Below, piece by piece: positions 24,070-36,347 of a stretch of 64,000 nucleotides of DNA. Numbering within the stretch: the first letter of the stretch is position 1; each line of letters opens with the position of its first letter. The stretch is taken from contig JANTUC010000002.1 in NCBI GenBank assembly GCA_026873275.1, forward strand, positions 124,001 to 188,000, in the 5' to 3' direction. A program made the translations under genes and the position numbers. Below the pieces are notes generated by a model. That model was given only the letters and a program-made list of their open reading frames with translations. It was not told the DNA's origin and did no database searches. Source of the stretch: Pseudopithomyces maydicus (Eukaryota; Ascomycota; Dothideomycetes; Pleosporales; Didymosphaeriaceae).

Positions 24070-24604
24070 GATTTCTCAGATGCTGATGAAAAGAAAGGTC
24101 GAACGTCCGTTATCTCTAGCCGTGAGCTTTTATTGTATTCGGCTATAGCGACCCATGTCAACGCCACTGCGTCGAATTCGGCGATGGAAAGCGAGCAAAA
24201 CAATAATACGATATCTTTTGCAGAAATCACCTGATTTTTTCACTGAACTATCATAAAGGCCTTTCCTTTTATCATATATCCGATGGCTAGCCACTCTGGA
24301 GTAGGGACGATAAAAACTTTCTCGGAGGCCTCAAGCAGACCGCTCTCTATATGTATTACCGAAGCTTCAGCAAATCTACCTTTAAACCCCAGATCAATTT
24401 CAAAGTTTCTATATTTGCATACAAAATATTGTATCTGTGTGGGCTGACGATTCAGCTTGCCGGCGAAGCGCTCTTCGTATTTAGAGCAATAGTATTGGTC
24501 GATGTGATGCCCCGCACTTGCGGCTGAACAACACTCGCAGTTTTCCTTGAGACACCACTACCGACACTAGCATTCACCTCGTGGGATACATCCGAGCTGT
24601 CGTA
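24070..24604. promoter_or_regulatory. Divergent intergenic region of HET and DUF7580-like genes
   Basis: 535 bp between two outward-facing ATGs (24069 minus, 24605 plus). It is A/T-richer than the flanks. It must hold both promoters; no specific site is recognised. Confidence 0.6.
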
Positions 24605-26654
24605 ATGTCTGGTATAGAAGTTGCACCCATCATACTGAAGAGTTTGCCAGCCTTGTTCCAGGCCGCGAACGCTGTTCTGCCGCTTGTTCAAGGAGGGAAA
24701 GATTGGTATAAATTCGATATCGCGTACAAAAGATTCATCGGCGACATTCGAACTGAACGCATAACCTATGAACAGAACTTGGAGATATTCCTCGGACCCC
24801 TAGAGGTAGATCTGGAAGGATCCACGGCCCTGTACAAAGATGCGAGCTCGCCACTATGGTACGATATGGCAATGCAAGACAGGATTGAACGGCGTATTGG
24901 GGTGGATCAGTACGACTGGTTTTTGGATAAACTTCGGTGCATGGATGCGACCATCAAGTCCTTACATGATATGCTTCCCAAGCAGAATGGAAAGGTGCGT
25001 TTACTTACTCCGAGAGTTTAACAGAACTGATAAGATAATTCAAGCTCCAAGCTCTAGAGTCCGGTACAACAGCCTACGAAATAAACCGTTTCAAGAACAG
25101 CTTTTCGATAGACAAGCAACCACTCATGGATACCCTGAAAAGCGTCAACTCTGACATTAACCGGTTCGTCTTGAATCTGGATCGTATTGAGAACCAGAAG
25201 AGTAGTTCTTTCTCAAAACACGCACCGCTGTCCAAACACATTCAGGTGTTCAGAACTCTCCAGAAGCAAGCAAAGACCATGTTTACAGCTCTTCATGCTC
25301 AAATAAAATGTGGCGAGAACCACAGCCATAATTGCGGGGTCATGGCTGATTGGTCACGGTATCAAAGCAATCGTGAAGCTCCCAGTATTGTTCTCATGTT
25401 GCACGAATCATCTCATTGGAGAAGTATGAGGTACTCTCGGAACAGCGGAGATCGGAATCCACCAGAAAATTCCGTGGCCAAAAAGATCGATGAGATTGAC
25501 CAGTACGATATCAGATTACGCAATCAAGAATGGCGTGCCAATCTAGTAAAGGCTGCAAAAACCCGAAAGATTGGTATCGCAACGGTTTCTGCAACAGCAG
25601 CAATTCTCAATCCCAAGCAACAAAAGACAGAAGCATTGTGGCTGGAGCGAAAGATCATAAAATTAACAAAATCTTCAAAGCATAAAGTAGAAGAGTCAGG
25701 TGTTTCAAAGACACTGAGAATTCGAAGAGCCGCTTGGAGCATTGGACAACGGTCTCCAAAATCTAGTTTCAATGTAGCACCTGCAGGAGATGGAACCGCA
25801 GGTGGCTCTAGTTCATCAGAAGTTACAAGCTCACACGAGATTAAAGGTGCTGGAATAATAACAACTACGTCAACAAACAAAAAGAACAGACCCGTTATGT
25901 TCGAGCAGCATGTATCTCCTAAATTGTCTTCGGAGAAAGCTGAAACTAGTTCCAGTCAAATTACTGATATATGCGCTTTCCTCTCGCCAGAATACATGCA
26001 ATCTCACAGAGAGCATATCGATCTCGATGTAGGGACCATGGTCTTCGAACTTGTTACTCCCAGCCAAGGTACTCATAATCTGTCATCATCTATTGGCTTG
26101 GAGGAAGTCTTCGCACAGCTGAGGGACTTGAAAGATCGCATTCAGATCGGCGTCGAACTGGTCCGTACTGTCTTAGGGTTTGCCGGTTCTGGATGGATTT
26201 CACATGATTGGGACCGTCGAGGCTTTTCCGTTCTGGCAAAATATTCAAATGATGAAAGAGACTATGACACCTACATACCCCGGGACACGTCTTCTTTCAG
26301 TCCCCGCGCAAGCTATCTGTTGAACAAACAAGATCGATCTTGTTTTCACTTGGTGCTGCTTTACTTGAACTACACGATGCAAAGTTTCTAGAAAAAACGA
26401 AAGAGTGGGAAACTTATTCTGCCAGTGAGTTGAGCATCATTTCGCGACTTCGTATCGTAGCTGGAGATCGACTTCATAAGATGCACAATAGACATGGAGA
26501 CAGCCTGAGCGAGCCAATTAGGCGTTGTCTGAATTATGGTTTCATGAAATCTACACAACTTGAGGACGTTGAGCTCCTCACAGAGGTAATCAACGGTGTC
26601 TTGAAGCCTCTGGAAAATTTCATTCACAAATGGGCACAGGGACCGCCTGGGTAG
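24605..26654 (+). CDS. DUF7580-like fungal protein with helical N-terminus and degenerate kinase-like C-terminus
   Basis: Exons 24605-24994 and 25045 onward, with a 50-bp intron (GTGCGT...TTCAAG). The N-terminus (MSGIEVAPIILKSLPALFQA, then WYKFDIAYKRFIGDI...YEQNLEIFLGPL) is the all-helical domain common to fungal STAND and pseudokinase-type recognition proteins. A basic, Ser-rich linker follows. The end has LSSSIGLEEVFAQLRDLKDR and, after a frame change at about 26339-26346, LFSLGAALLELHDAKFLE, which resembles a degenerate kinase C-lobe. The first frame stops at 26391. One missing base between GATCGATC and TTGTTTTCA joins the two frames to a stop at 26654, giving 666 residues. This break is not in a long homopolymer, so a real mutation cannot be excluded. 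Confidence 0.72.
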
Positions 26655-26845
26655 AATAGTCGCAAAACCAAGTCGAAAGCAACCGTTGCTCAAACTTTGA
26701 CGTCTTTTATACTTCAATGACGACTTTGGGAAACAACGTCACCTAATCCAAGACTTTGATACAAAAAATAATTTTCCAGGCCTTTTTATGAGAATCTTGG
26801 CAAACGAATGCTCGATCCTGTGGGAGCATTTGATATGCAGCTCCT

Positions 26846-28616
26846 TTAGCCATTTAGCTTTTTTTTATCAATTAATTGCTTAATTGCGTCTTCCGTGACA
26901 CCAGCCAGCCCACCTGCCATGCCTTTGAAAATTTCGTCTGAGGGATTTAAGCCTCCCGGTAAATTCAATATCATTCCATCTTTATGATATACTCGTCTCC
27001 TATCCAAAATATCAGCGATTGGGTCATCCCAGGCTAGCTCATTCACCAGATATGCCCGTCTCGTTGTGACATCATCGCGGGGGGATGAAGCTACCGATGG
27101 ATCGTAACCAGATTCAGCTAAAAGTGACGATTTTCCAGTCTTCAATCCTTCTTCTCTCCCCCTTTCATCGTTTTCTTCTCCTTCTTTTACTAACTCCAAC
27201 CCCTCAATAAACTGCCCCTCTACCGCAGACAGCGCAAGCGACTGCAAATGATGACCAAGATGACGCCGAAACTCCTTAGTATTATCTTCAGTCCTAATCG
27301 CAGGCACCCACTCATCACAAAGCTGGCAAGAACCCTGTCCAAAATACCGTATCGGTCGCTGGCAAGCCTCGAGCAGAAAAGGTATTTGCAGAACATTACC
27401 GATATGATGCCTTTTATCTAAATGACCAGCAACCTCCGCATCTGTTCGAAACTCGTCGTTGCACTCGAAGCAGAACCATTTCCGTCTGTGCACTGACATC
27501 TCGTGCTCGAACCACTCGTGGCGGGTGGCGAAAAATTCCGAGGGGCAGTCTTTGAACGTGCAGGTGTAGGGTTGGAGGTCGGAAAATACGTGAGCTCTGG
27601 ACAGTAAGCAGCTGAATATATTTGTTGGGGTCAGATAATACCGACTTCCAATCATGATACGTGCCCAGTTCTTGGATGGTGCGGCAAAATGGGCACTCGA
27701 AAGGTTCATTATATTCTAGCAACTTGTCGTTGAACTTGAAGCGTTCCAAGTCGGGTATGTTGAATTCATCGCCACCTTCCTCGAGAATGGAAACGAACGA
27801 TGTTGCTGTCGTGCGCATACTTCGTCTCGTGATATCCTCTTCATCTTGCAGTCGTTGATTTTCTCGTTCCACAGCTTCGTATGTCGTTGCTATTGTCGGA
27901 TCTATAGGTACACCGTCATCTGAGAGAAGATCCTCTGCTAAATACGAGGCTGCGAGTCGCTGCAGATGCCGTTGGCGATATCTTATCACATCTCTGCGCT
28001 CGGCTGTGGATTCCCCCAATCTTTCGGCTAGCCATTGCTCTGATTTGGTCTTCGGGTATTTGTCCATGACATGGCGTACGTCAATCGCGGGATCTCCTCG
28101 TTCCATGGATTCCGGTAGTTTAGTTCTGCCTTTGGGGCGGTTCTGTCGGATGACCATGGAAAGTCGAAATAAGGCAGTCACCGAGCCATCGATGCCGTAC
28201 GCGAGCTCGTCGAGCTCAGTCTTTTCGATCGTATCTTGCTCGTCGTCTTCTCCAGGCGTGCTGCTTATGATGCGGTTCGGAAGCTTGTCGTTGACTATTT
28301 CTTCGACTTACTGGTATCAATTTTATGAAGCCTAGATGCTAGTTTTAGACTCACATTGAATGGCCCAGTCTCGAATAGTGCCCAGCTCATCCAATATTGC
28401 CTCTCGCATATCTTGCGCCGACCTCAGTCTGTAATCTAGCGAGCTCGAAGCAGCGGGGTTCTGGTAGGCTCCGAGGTTGTTCGCCCATACTCTCAGCCGC
28501 CCAAGGCTTTCATTGATCGCGCCGTATTTACTTGCGTGGTGTGATTTATCATCGATGTGGTCAATAATGTCACTGAGTTTTCTATCGCAACTCTTTGCCA
28601 ATGCTGAAATGGACAT
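26846..28616 (-). CDS. AcuF-like C2H2-type zinc-finger protein
   Basis: Three exons, 28616-28355, 28306-27646 and 27596-26846; introns of 48 and 49 bp; phases agree and give 557 residues. The start at ATG 28616 (MSISALAKSCDRKLSDIIDH) is chosen because the upstream extension has no ATG. Residues 1-230 are helical (DVRHVMDKYPKTKSEQWLAE). Then FECPFCRTIQ...WKAHVFSDLQPYTC, a C2H2-type unit TFKDCPSEFFATRHEWFEHE, WFCFECNDEF and a final CQLCDEW form the array found in fungal AcuF-like zinc-finger proteins. These occur widely in Pezizomycotina, often beside HET or NLR genes; their function is unknown. It is convergent with the DUF7580-like gene, 191 bp away. Confidence 0.82.
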
Positions 28617-30041
28617 GGTGAAAAGCCCGAAGCAAGGCTGAGCCAACGATCATATCACCTAAGATCTAGAGCCAAGAAGCGAACTACAATATGAGTATTG
28701 ACATAACACTGATGTCGGCTTGGGATAGGTAGCAGACGTGGATGGTGACCACAAAGCAGGCGCTGAACGATGTTGGCGGGGTTAATACACGAGGTATGAA
28801 AGTAACGTGGACAACGCCCAATAGCATTCACCCATAAGCAACGCTAAGCTGGATTCATGTTTATCCGCTTCCATGCCCGCATCAACTATTCAGAACGCCT
28901 ACAGTTATTTCTCCATCGTTACGAACCACCTAATAAACCCACGACCCCAACACTTAAATAGCAAATCAAATGCAACGAGCTCACCAGAACCACACCAGCA
29001 CCACAAGAAACGAACGCCTCAAAGCATCATTTCTTTCCCCCAACCAAGCCATCTACCATGACAACACCCAGCATCACGAATCCCATACAAGCCGAATCCG
29101 CCATCTACCTTTCTCACCACCACTGCCACATATGCACGCTCCCGCGCATCTCCGCCCACCATTCCTCAAACCACCCCGTCCCCCTCAAACCTCTCCGTCA
29201 CGCACACACCCTCACACCACATCCGCACCAACTCAGTCTAGCCCCCTCCTATCGAACACGCGCCGTCGTACGCATCGCTTGACTGTATATTGCTGCGCGT
29301 TGTTCTACAAATACCACTTTCATTGCAATCTTAGCCTCCGCGAGAGAGGTTGTGGTGAGGTGTGGGGTTTTGGGATGATTGGGCGGGGAGGTGGGTTTGG
29401 GGCTGTGGGGGGATGGATGGACTGGTGGGTGGATCGATGGATATGGGTGTGTGTTTGTGTAGATGCATATATATATATATATAGGTACGCAAGTACGTAC
29501 CACCTAACTTCCCAGCCACATATCACATATACATACATATTCCCAGCACTAGACCCCCTTACTCTCAGTAGGTTGACCGCTCTGACGTGTAGTCTATTCA
29601 TGGAGTTATCAGACATCTATATTCCAGCCTCGGGGTAAAGTCTAGCTCGGATTAACTACGTAGATACAGCAAGCCAGACTCAACTGCGAAGCATTGGAGA
29701 CGGAGAGAACGCTCATTAGCATGAGAACCCAACACATGCGTACTCCATGCTGCGTCTTTTGCTACTACTCCTACTCTCGGTGTCTTTTTCTCCCTCACCA
29801 AGCAACGTAAAGCACCTCGCTCGCTCGCTCGCTACAAATACAATCGGGCTATATTCCCATCATGATCATCATCTGAACCCCATCCCACGGGCACACATCA
29901 ATCTTCTTCCCATTTTTACTTTTCCCGCGACTCGGCTCATGCCCCTTCCCTCCCTCACACACCCTCAATCGCACCCTTCCTTCACCCCTCTGCAAAACAA
30001 CCTCACAAAAATCCAATTCCTTCCGATTCATCTCCCTTGGA
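28617..30041. other. 1.4-kb spacer
   Basis: Microsatellites include a TA run near 29467-29482 and CGCT repeats near 29818-29832. An open frame at 29058-29282 (74 codons, good ATG context, His/Pro-rich) exists, but nothing supports it as a gene. Confidence 0.65.
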
Positions 30042-31102
30042 TCAAACCCTCGTCAACCACAGCATAAACCCCAACTGAATGCCATAACTGTACAAAAACA
30101 AAAAGTTCGTCCGCGCACTCTTCTGACTCCGCGAGTTGGTGTACCCGGCCGCGCTGCCCCCGACCCCCTGCGGATTCGACTCGGGCAGCAACACGTAGCG
30201 CAGGCTGCGGAGCAGGAAAAACGCATTCGCGTTGAAGCAGTAGACGAAGATGAGCCACGAGACCCAGCTGCCGCCCAGCCCCAACTGCGTGCACACGGAG
30301 CTCAGCACCAGGCTGATGATGACGCCCACGAACTTGTACCCGCTGTAAGCCACCAGGTCCAGCAGCTGCGAGGAGCTGGAGATGGCCAGGATGTAGGTGC
30401 CCAGCTTGATGATTGCGATCTCGAGGAGCATGACGGAGATGGCCTGGGTGGTGGTGTAGCCGAGGAGCTCGGGCTTGAAGGCGCCGCGCAGGCCGGCGAG
30501 TAGCGTCGAGAGCAGGATGTACGTGACCAGCGCCATCATGGGGATGTACATGTCCGGGGAGTTGATGTCCTCGCGGGGCGGCAGGTAGAAGAGGTCCTGG
30601 GTGGAGGAGCCCATGCGTTGCTGGCGGACCCAGGGGCGGTGGCGCCAGGGGAAGAGCACGATCCAGAGCTTGTTGGCGACGTAGGTGTTGGAGACGTTGA
30701 AGTAGTGCTTTAGGGCGCTGACGCTGATGAAGCGGCCAAACTGTATACACACGAATGATAAATTAGCGGTCTGAAAGAAGGATAGAGGGGGAGGGGGGAT
30801 GATGGGCACGCGTACGTTCTGCTCGACGTATTCCTGGCCGGCGTTCATGGCCGTCTTGCCCATCTGGAAGCCCAGCTGGGCGGTGGGGTCGTTGATGAAG
30901 CCGCCGAACGCGGGCGGCATGTTGGCGTTGTAGGGGCCCTGCTGGCCTTGCATGGGGTGCTGCTGGGCGTAGCCATAGCCGCTCTGGGGCTGGGAGGGGG
31001 CTGCGGCGGCGGCGGGGAGCGCAGCTGGGGGACGGTCGAGACGTGCTGGGGGACGGGGTGGTGGAGCGGTGGTGAGTGTGCGGGCGGCGGGTTCTGGTAC
31101 AT
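30042..31102 (-). CDS. YIF1: YIF1 homologue, ER-Golgi transport protein of the Yip1/Yif1 complex
   Basis: Exon 1 31102-30816 and exon 2 30740-30042, 75-bp intron (GTACGC...TATACAG), 328 residues once the frame break is allowed for. Family landmarks: ANMPPAFGGFINDPTAQLGF, the region GRFISVSALKHYFNVSNTYV and WRHRPWVRQQ, then five hydrophobic segments ending in FMLWLTRV. The Pro-rich N-terminus (MYQNPPPAHSPPLHHPVPQH) is in another frame; one extra C in the minus-strand C5 run (plus-strand G5 at 30996-31000) joins it through QPPSQPQSGYGYAQQ. YIF1 works with YIP1 and Rab GTPases in COPII vesicle fusion at the Golgi. Its start faces the SRP receptor alpha gene. Confidence 0.9.
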
Positions 31103-31334
31103 GGCGGGCGCCAATTGCGGGGGTGCAGCGGGGAGGAGGGATGAGAGTCGGCGCAGAGGGAGTGAATGCAGGACGGACGGGGTCGGCCAGGCGGTGCGGC
31201 GGGCGGATATTCGTCGTCTCGTCTCGTTGCTCGCTTTCAGTTCCGCCGATCTGGCCTCACGCCAAGGCCCCTCTGTTCGTCATAGCAGCCCTCGCCGCCC
31301 GCCGCACACCCTCACTGAGGTCCCCCGCCTGACA
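31103..31334. promoter_or_regulatory. Short bidirectional promoter of YIF1 and SRP receptor alpha
   Basis: Only 232 bp separate the two ATGs, and the DNA is GC-rich with TCGCC/CGCCG runs. Both genes act in the early secretory pathway, so shared control is plausible; no factor site is identified. Confidence 0.65.
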
Positions 31335-33329
31335 ATGCTGGACACGTTCGAGATCCTCACCACGTCCGGCGTCGTGCTGTGGTCGCGCCGCTACGCCCAC
31401 GTCGGCCCGCACATCATCAACGCCCTCATCCGCGACGTCTTCATCGAGGAGCGCGTGCAGCCGCACACGGACGATGCGGGCTCCAAGCCCACCTACCGCA
31501 AGGAGGGCTACACCCTCAAGTGGGCCCAGGCAAAGGAGCTGGGCCTCATCTTCGTCGCCGTCTACCAGTCGCTGGTGCACATGACCTGGATCGACAAGCT
31601 GCTGGACAACATCCGCGCCCTGTTCGTGGGCCTGTACGGCGAGCAGCTCAAGGGCAAGCACAGCAGCGCCATCGCCTGCGACAAGTTTGCCCCCTACTTC
31701 GAGCGCCAGATCCAGGAGCTCGAGGGCCAGAGCGACGGCGGCTCCTCGTCCGCCGCCGGCGCGAAGCTCACCCCGCCGTCGAGCATCGACAACGAGAGCG
31801 CCGACGAGGGCCTCCCCGGACCGCCCCGCTGCACCGCCAGCAGAAGCCGCTGTATGATACCTCGCAGGACTCCACTCCCGTGCCCACCCCGGACACCTCG
31901 CGCCCGAACACCCCCGGCCAGAGCCACCTCCTCACCGGCAAGGCGGGGCCCGCCTCGAAGCTGTCCCGGCGAGGAAAGAAGAAGGCTGCGGCATTGAGCT
32001 CTGCGCCCGCGTCGTCCGGCGACGAGGCATCCGTGAAGCGCAAGGGCAAGGGCTCCGCGAAGAAGAACAGGGTATGGGGCGACTTTGGCGCCGAAGAGGA
32101 GGACCCCTCCATGGTCCTCGACTACTCGCAATCAGACCCCCAGGACGACGCGCCCGAGGCCGACGCGCTGGAGGAAATCAACCCCGACTCGTGGGGTAGC
32201 AGGACGGGCAAGGGCCAGTTCGTGCTCAAAGATCTCGACATGGAGATGGACCAGATAATAGCGGAGCAGAATGCGAAGACACAAACATCCACACCTGCGG
32301 CGTCGGGCGGCGGCCTCGTGGGATCGAGCCTGGGTGCGATAGGGGGACTCTTCCGCAACGTCGTAGGCGGGAAGACGCTCACAGAAGAGGACCTCGCAAA
32401 ACCGCTGAAAGCAATGGAGGAACACCTCCTCCGCAAGAACGTCGCCCGCGAAGCCGCCGTCCGCCTCTGCGACAGCGTAAAGCGCGACCTCGTCGGCCTC
32501 AAGACGAGCTCTTTCACTAGTGAGTTCCTCTCTCTCTCTCTCTCTCTCTCAAATCCCCATCCTAAACTAACACCCCCTTCCAGCCATCGACTCCACCCTC
32601 CGCACCTCGATGGAAAAAGCCCTCACCAAGATCCTCACCCCAACCTCCTCCCTCGACCTCCTCCGCGAAATCTCCACCGTAAACGCCACCCCTCGCCCCT
32701 ACGTCCTCTCCATCGTCGGCGTCAACGGCGTCGGCAAATCCACCAACCTCTCCAAAATCGCCTTCTTCCTCCTCCAAAACCACCACCGCGTCCTCATCGC
32801 CGCAGCCGACACCTTCCGCTCCGGCGCCGTCGAGCAGCTCCGCGTCCACGTGCGCAACCTGCAGGAGCTCTCGCGCCGCGAGGGCGGCCACGTCGACTTG
32901 TTCGAAAAAGGGTATGGAAAGGATGCTGCGAATATTGCGGCGGATGCCGTCGCGCACGCGGCGAAGAACGGGTTCAACGTCGTGCTGATTGATACTGCGG
33001 GGCGGCGGCACAACGATCAGCGCCTCATGTCGAGCTTGGAGAAGTTTGGGAAGATGGCGAAGCCGGATAAGATCCTCATGGTGGGCGAGGCGCTGGTGGG
33101 CTCCGATGCGGTGGCGCAGGCGAGGAACTTCAACGCTAGTTTTGGGCCTGGGAGGGGCCTGGATGGGTTTGTGATTTCGAAATGTGATACTGTGGGGGAT
33201 ATGGTGGGGACGTTGGTGAGCATGGTGCATGCGACGGGGATTCCGGTGGTGTTTTTGGGCGTGGGGCAGCATTATGCGGATTTGAGGGGGCTGAATGTGG
33301 GGAGTGTGTGTGCGCTTTTGATGAGTTAG
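31335..33329 (+). CDS. SRP101: Signal recognition particle receptor subunit alpha (SRX-NG GTPase)
   Basis: Exons 31335-32519 and 32584-33329, 64-bp intron (GTGAGT...TTCCAG) containing a TC microsatellite at 32528-32550; 643 residues. The N-terminal SRX domain (MLDTFEILTTSGVVLWSRRY) binds the beta subunit. A Lys/Ser-rich linker holds VWGDFGAEEE. The NG domain shows G1 GVNGVGKS, DTFRSGAVEQL, G3 DTAGRRHNDQ, G4 SKCDTVGD and the closing GVGQHYADLRGLN. The literal frame from the ATG ends at 31997 in nonsense; one extra C in the run at 31824-31827 joins DEGLPGPP to PLHRQQKPLYDTS. The gene is essential for ER targeting in yeasts, so a real break here is unlikely. Codon use is extremely GC-rich, unlike the NLR and HET genes. 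Confidence 0.93.
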
Positions 33330-34147
33330 GAAGTAGGGGTGGGGATTGGATGGTATTGGATTGAATGAAAGGGAATTGGATCGGTTTGATTGGATGGGAT
33401 TGGATGCGATGGGATGAGATGGAATGGAATGGATCGGTTGGTGTGGGGGATATATCCCTTTTTCCCTTTTTCCCTTCTACTTTCTTTTTGCCTAGGCACG
33501 ATTTTGCATACGAGCATTGGGAACGAAAGAAAGAAGGAAAGGTAGACCGGGGGTTTCTGTGTACTTTTGCTTGTATGTATGTATTTATTCTCCGGGATCG
33601 AATAATGAGGTGTCCCAACCACATTGATTGATTTTATGAGGTTGCGCTATGCCTGTCTGTGTGTGTTCGTAATGAGTAAGTGAGTTAGTGAGTGACTGAC
33701 TGACTAACTAACTAATGAACTGACTGAGATCTAGCCTCGATGAGGACGCCTGGAGGCTTTAGGCTGGCTAGGTGGATTAGGAGATAGGAAGGTTGGTATC
33801 TTTTATATAGGGACTTAGGGATCACAAGTAAAGCGGTTGATATAGAAGAGATGTGGATTTTACAGATAATTATACATAGGGATACGTGCATTCAGTGTGA
33901 ATTTAAATAGGATGAAGTGGTTTTGATAGGGTTGGAACAAATTTAGAGTAGCGTAAAGGATGTGCTCTTGGACAGCGGTTCACTGTTCGGCGACGCCGAT
34001 ATCTGTTCCAAATTCGATGCGGCTTAAAATGCACTGCAATTTTAGCCTAGGCGAAGCGTGTAATAAGGCTGAGAAAATTAAACCCCTCAAGACCACCAAT
34101 CACAATTCATATTGATCCAGTCCATCCCCAAACAGGCAATTCACTCC
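33330..34147. other. Spacer with GGAT-type and TGAC/TAAC repeats
   Basis: GGATNG repeats at 33348-33440, and a TGACTGAC/TAACTAAC run at 33690-33728. The convergent 3' ends of SRP receptor alpha and fumarate reductase lie here. No gene seen. Confidence 0.7.
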
Positions 34148-35711
34148 CTACGACCGTCGATATACATACCTCGCACACTCCTCCCCAGCAACCTTCCCAA
34201 ACACAACACACTCCAATAGTGACGATCCCCCCAGCCTATTATCCCCATGAACCCCACCCGTCACCTCTCCCGCGCCCCACAACCCTTCTATCCTCCCTTC
34301 ATCCTCCCCCAGCACCTCCGCTCTCTCACTGATCAACGCACCTCCCATCGTAAAATGCACCACAGGCGTCACGCTCCCGATCCAAACCACCGAGTCCTCC
34401 TTCGGCTCGGTGAGCTTCCAATTCGCAAAGTGCGTCCGTCCCAGCGGATCTTCCGCCTCGCCCTTTGCGATCTTCGCATACGCGGTGACGCTTTCCAGCG
34501 TCTGGTGTCCCAGTTCCGAAAGCGTAGTTTTCGTCATCAAGCCCTTCGCGACGTAGAAATCGACGTGTGTCTTCGCAGCGAGATACGCCCCCTCGTCGAG
34601 CAAGATTTGTACATCCCACTGCCTCACCGCATCCCCATCTCTTTGCCTTTCCCCCTCCGTGATTTTCCCAGTAACGAACTCCCTCGTCCCAAGCTCATCC
34701 ACAAACCTCCTCCCGCCCCTGAGTAAGATCCCGCCCTCCCCTCGAAGCACCTCCGCTGCTAGAATCTTGACCCTCGCCTGTGCATCGCTTGGATCCACGA
34801 ACCCCGTAGGATGGACCTGCACGCTCTGCATATCGACCATGTTGGCGCCGATGTCATGTAACATACCAACCGCGCCCTTCCTCGCCTCGTTCGTAGAGGG
34901 GTACTCCGCGAGATCGGGGCGCCACTTCCCCAGTTCGCCGTCTGGCCCGGCATCACCTGCGAAGCCGCCCGATGCGAGAATGACGGGACCATATAGGGGT
35001 GTCAGCGGTGAAGAAGGGGAGACCGAGGACCGGTAGAGAAGGCCTGTTACGCGGTTTTTCTCGGTCTTCTCGTCGCGTAGTAGAGATACCACCTCGCAGT
35101 TCGTACGCAGTTCGAAGCCTGGCTTGCCCTCCGCTTCCTTCAGTAGGCTAGATATAATAGCCCACCCAGGCGGCGTTCCCCCACTCCCCTATGCGTCCTC
35201 GCCGCACTGTGGCCCCCCAGCTGCGCAACGCGACTCAGATCGATATTCTTATCAACAAGCCACTGGATTGCATCGCTGGACTCGTTCGTCACCTTTCGAT
35301 CCAGCGCCTCCCTCCGCTGCACCAACTCCCTCATCGCGCCCCCCGCGGAACGAATCGTGTCGGCGTAGAACAAATCCGCTGAGTCCGGGACATCGGGTGG
35401 TTGGTATCTCGTCGGAGCGCCGTTTATGCCCGAGGAGGCTTTGACGCTGTTTCCGCCGGGGCGGGCGGCGCGCTCGAGGAGGATGACGGAGCGGTTCAGC
35501 GAGAGGAGGGTGAGGGATGCGGTGAGGCCGGCGAGACCGGCGCCGACTATGAGGGCGGGGGAGAGTGCGGCATGTTGGGGGCGAGGGGAAGGGAAGAGGG
35601 AGTGGGGTGTGAGGAAGGCAGTTCTGGTGTTACCATTGCGGTGTATAAATATGCACCTAGGAATCCGAAGACCGCGATAGCGAAGAGAGGGAGGATTCGT
35701 GGTTGAGGCAT
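34148..35711 (-). CDS. OSM1: FAD-dependent soluble fumarate reductase (Osm1/Frd type)
   Basis: Single exon, 521 residues after allowing two one-base gaps; the total is then an exact multiple of three. ATG 35711 opens MPQPRILPLFAIAVFGFLG, a signal-anchor-like helix. Dinucleotide fold ALIVGAGLAGLTA, SSGING, ARTHRG, the substrate-loop region VQVHPTGFVDP, FTMGGALI and the FAD end motif GEVTGGVHGDNRLGGSS are all present. The breaks are a C missing in the plus-strand G5 run at 35557-35561 (joins MPHSPP to ALIVGAG) and a G missing in the plus-strand C5 at 35178-35182 (joins HRGVGG to TPPGWAIISS). The enzyme reduces fumarate to succinate to reoxidise FADH2, including for oxidative folding under low oxygen. 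Confidence 0.9.
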
Positions 35712-36347
35712 GCTTGATTAGTTTTCTTTTGGGGTTTTTGTACAAAGCGTCAGGTGATGTATGTATATGGATGTATGTGGGTGTGAGATCATGCCATAAT
35801 CACGCGGTTGGGGACATCTGGAAGTACATGTGTACTGGCTCGTTTGAGGCGTATATTCATGGATGTATGGGTGTGGAGTGACAGGTCAGCGTAAGATGTA
35901 TCTAGTTGGGAAACGCTGTGGTGCGTGGGGGCGAGAGAATAATTGACTGGTGTGATTCGGGTACCGAGCGGTCGGGGAATAGGTGGGATTAGATATCACG
36001 TGACATCTTGAGGACCTCAGTTTTGGAAGTTGCATTCCAGTCTGTGGGTGAAAAAGCGTGGGATTGAATAGATAATTGAAGAGACATTATTTATATTCGC
36101 CGCTGTTTTTTTAATATCTATTACTTCGACTGCGACCTGGGATGGAGAATGGGCCAGTCCTATGGACATCGAACAAGTCCTGCCGATTACAATAGATCCA
36201 ATCATAGTTACCGGGCGTAACTAGAAAAGGGTTCGGACTTTAAATGCCTCCACGTGTCGTATGACGTCAGACACAGACTACGCATATGCTCATTTAGGTA
36301 ACGACCATACAGTCACATTTTCTTCTAATAGCAATACATCTATCCCA
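35712..36347. other. Spacer upstream of fumarate reductase
   Basis: 636 bp with TATG/GTAT repeats near 35757-35785. Holds the promoter of the fumarate reductase gene and the 3' end of the rhodopsin-like gene. No further gene seen. Confidence 0.65.

Noticed and set aside
29058..29282. 74-codon gene with good start context
   Set aside because: His/Pro/Ser composition follows the local C-rich DNA, with no family, no intron and no continuation.
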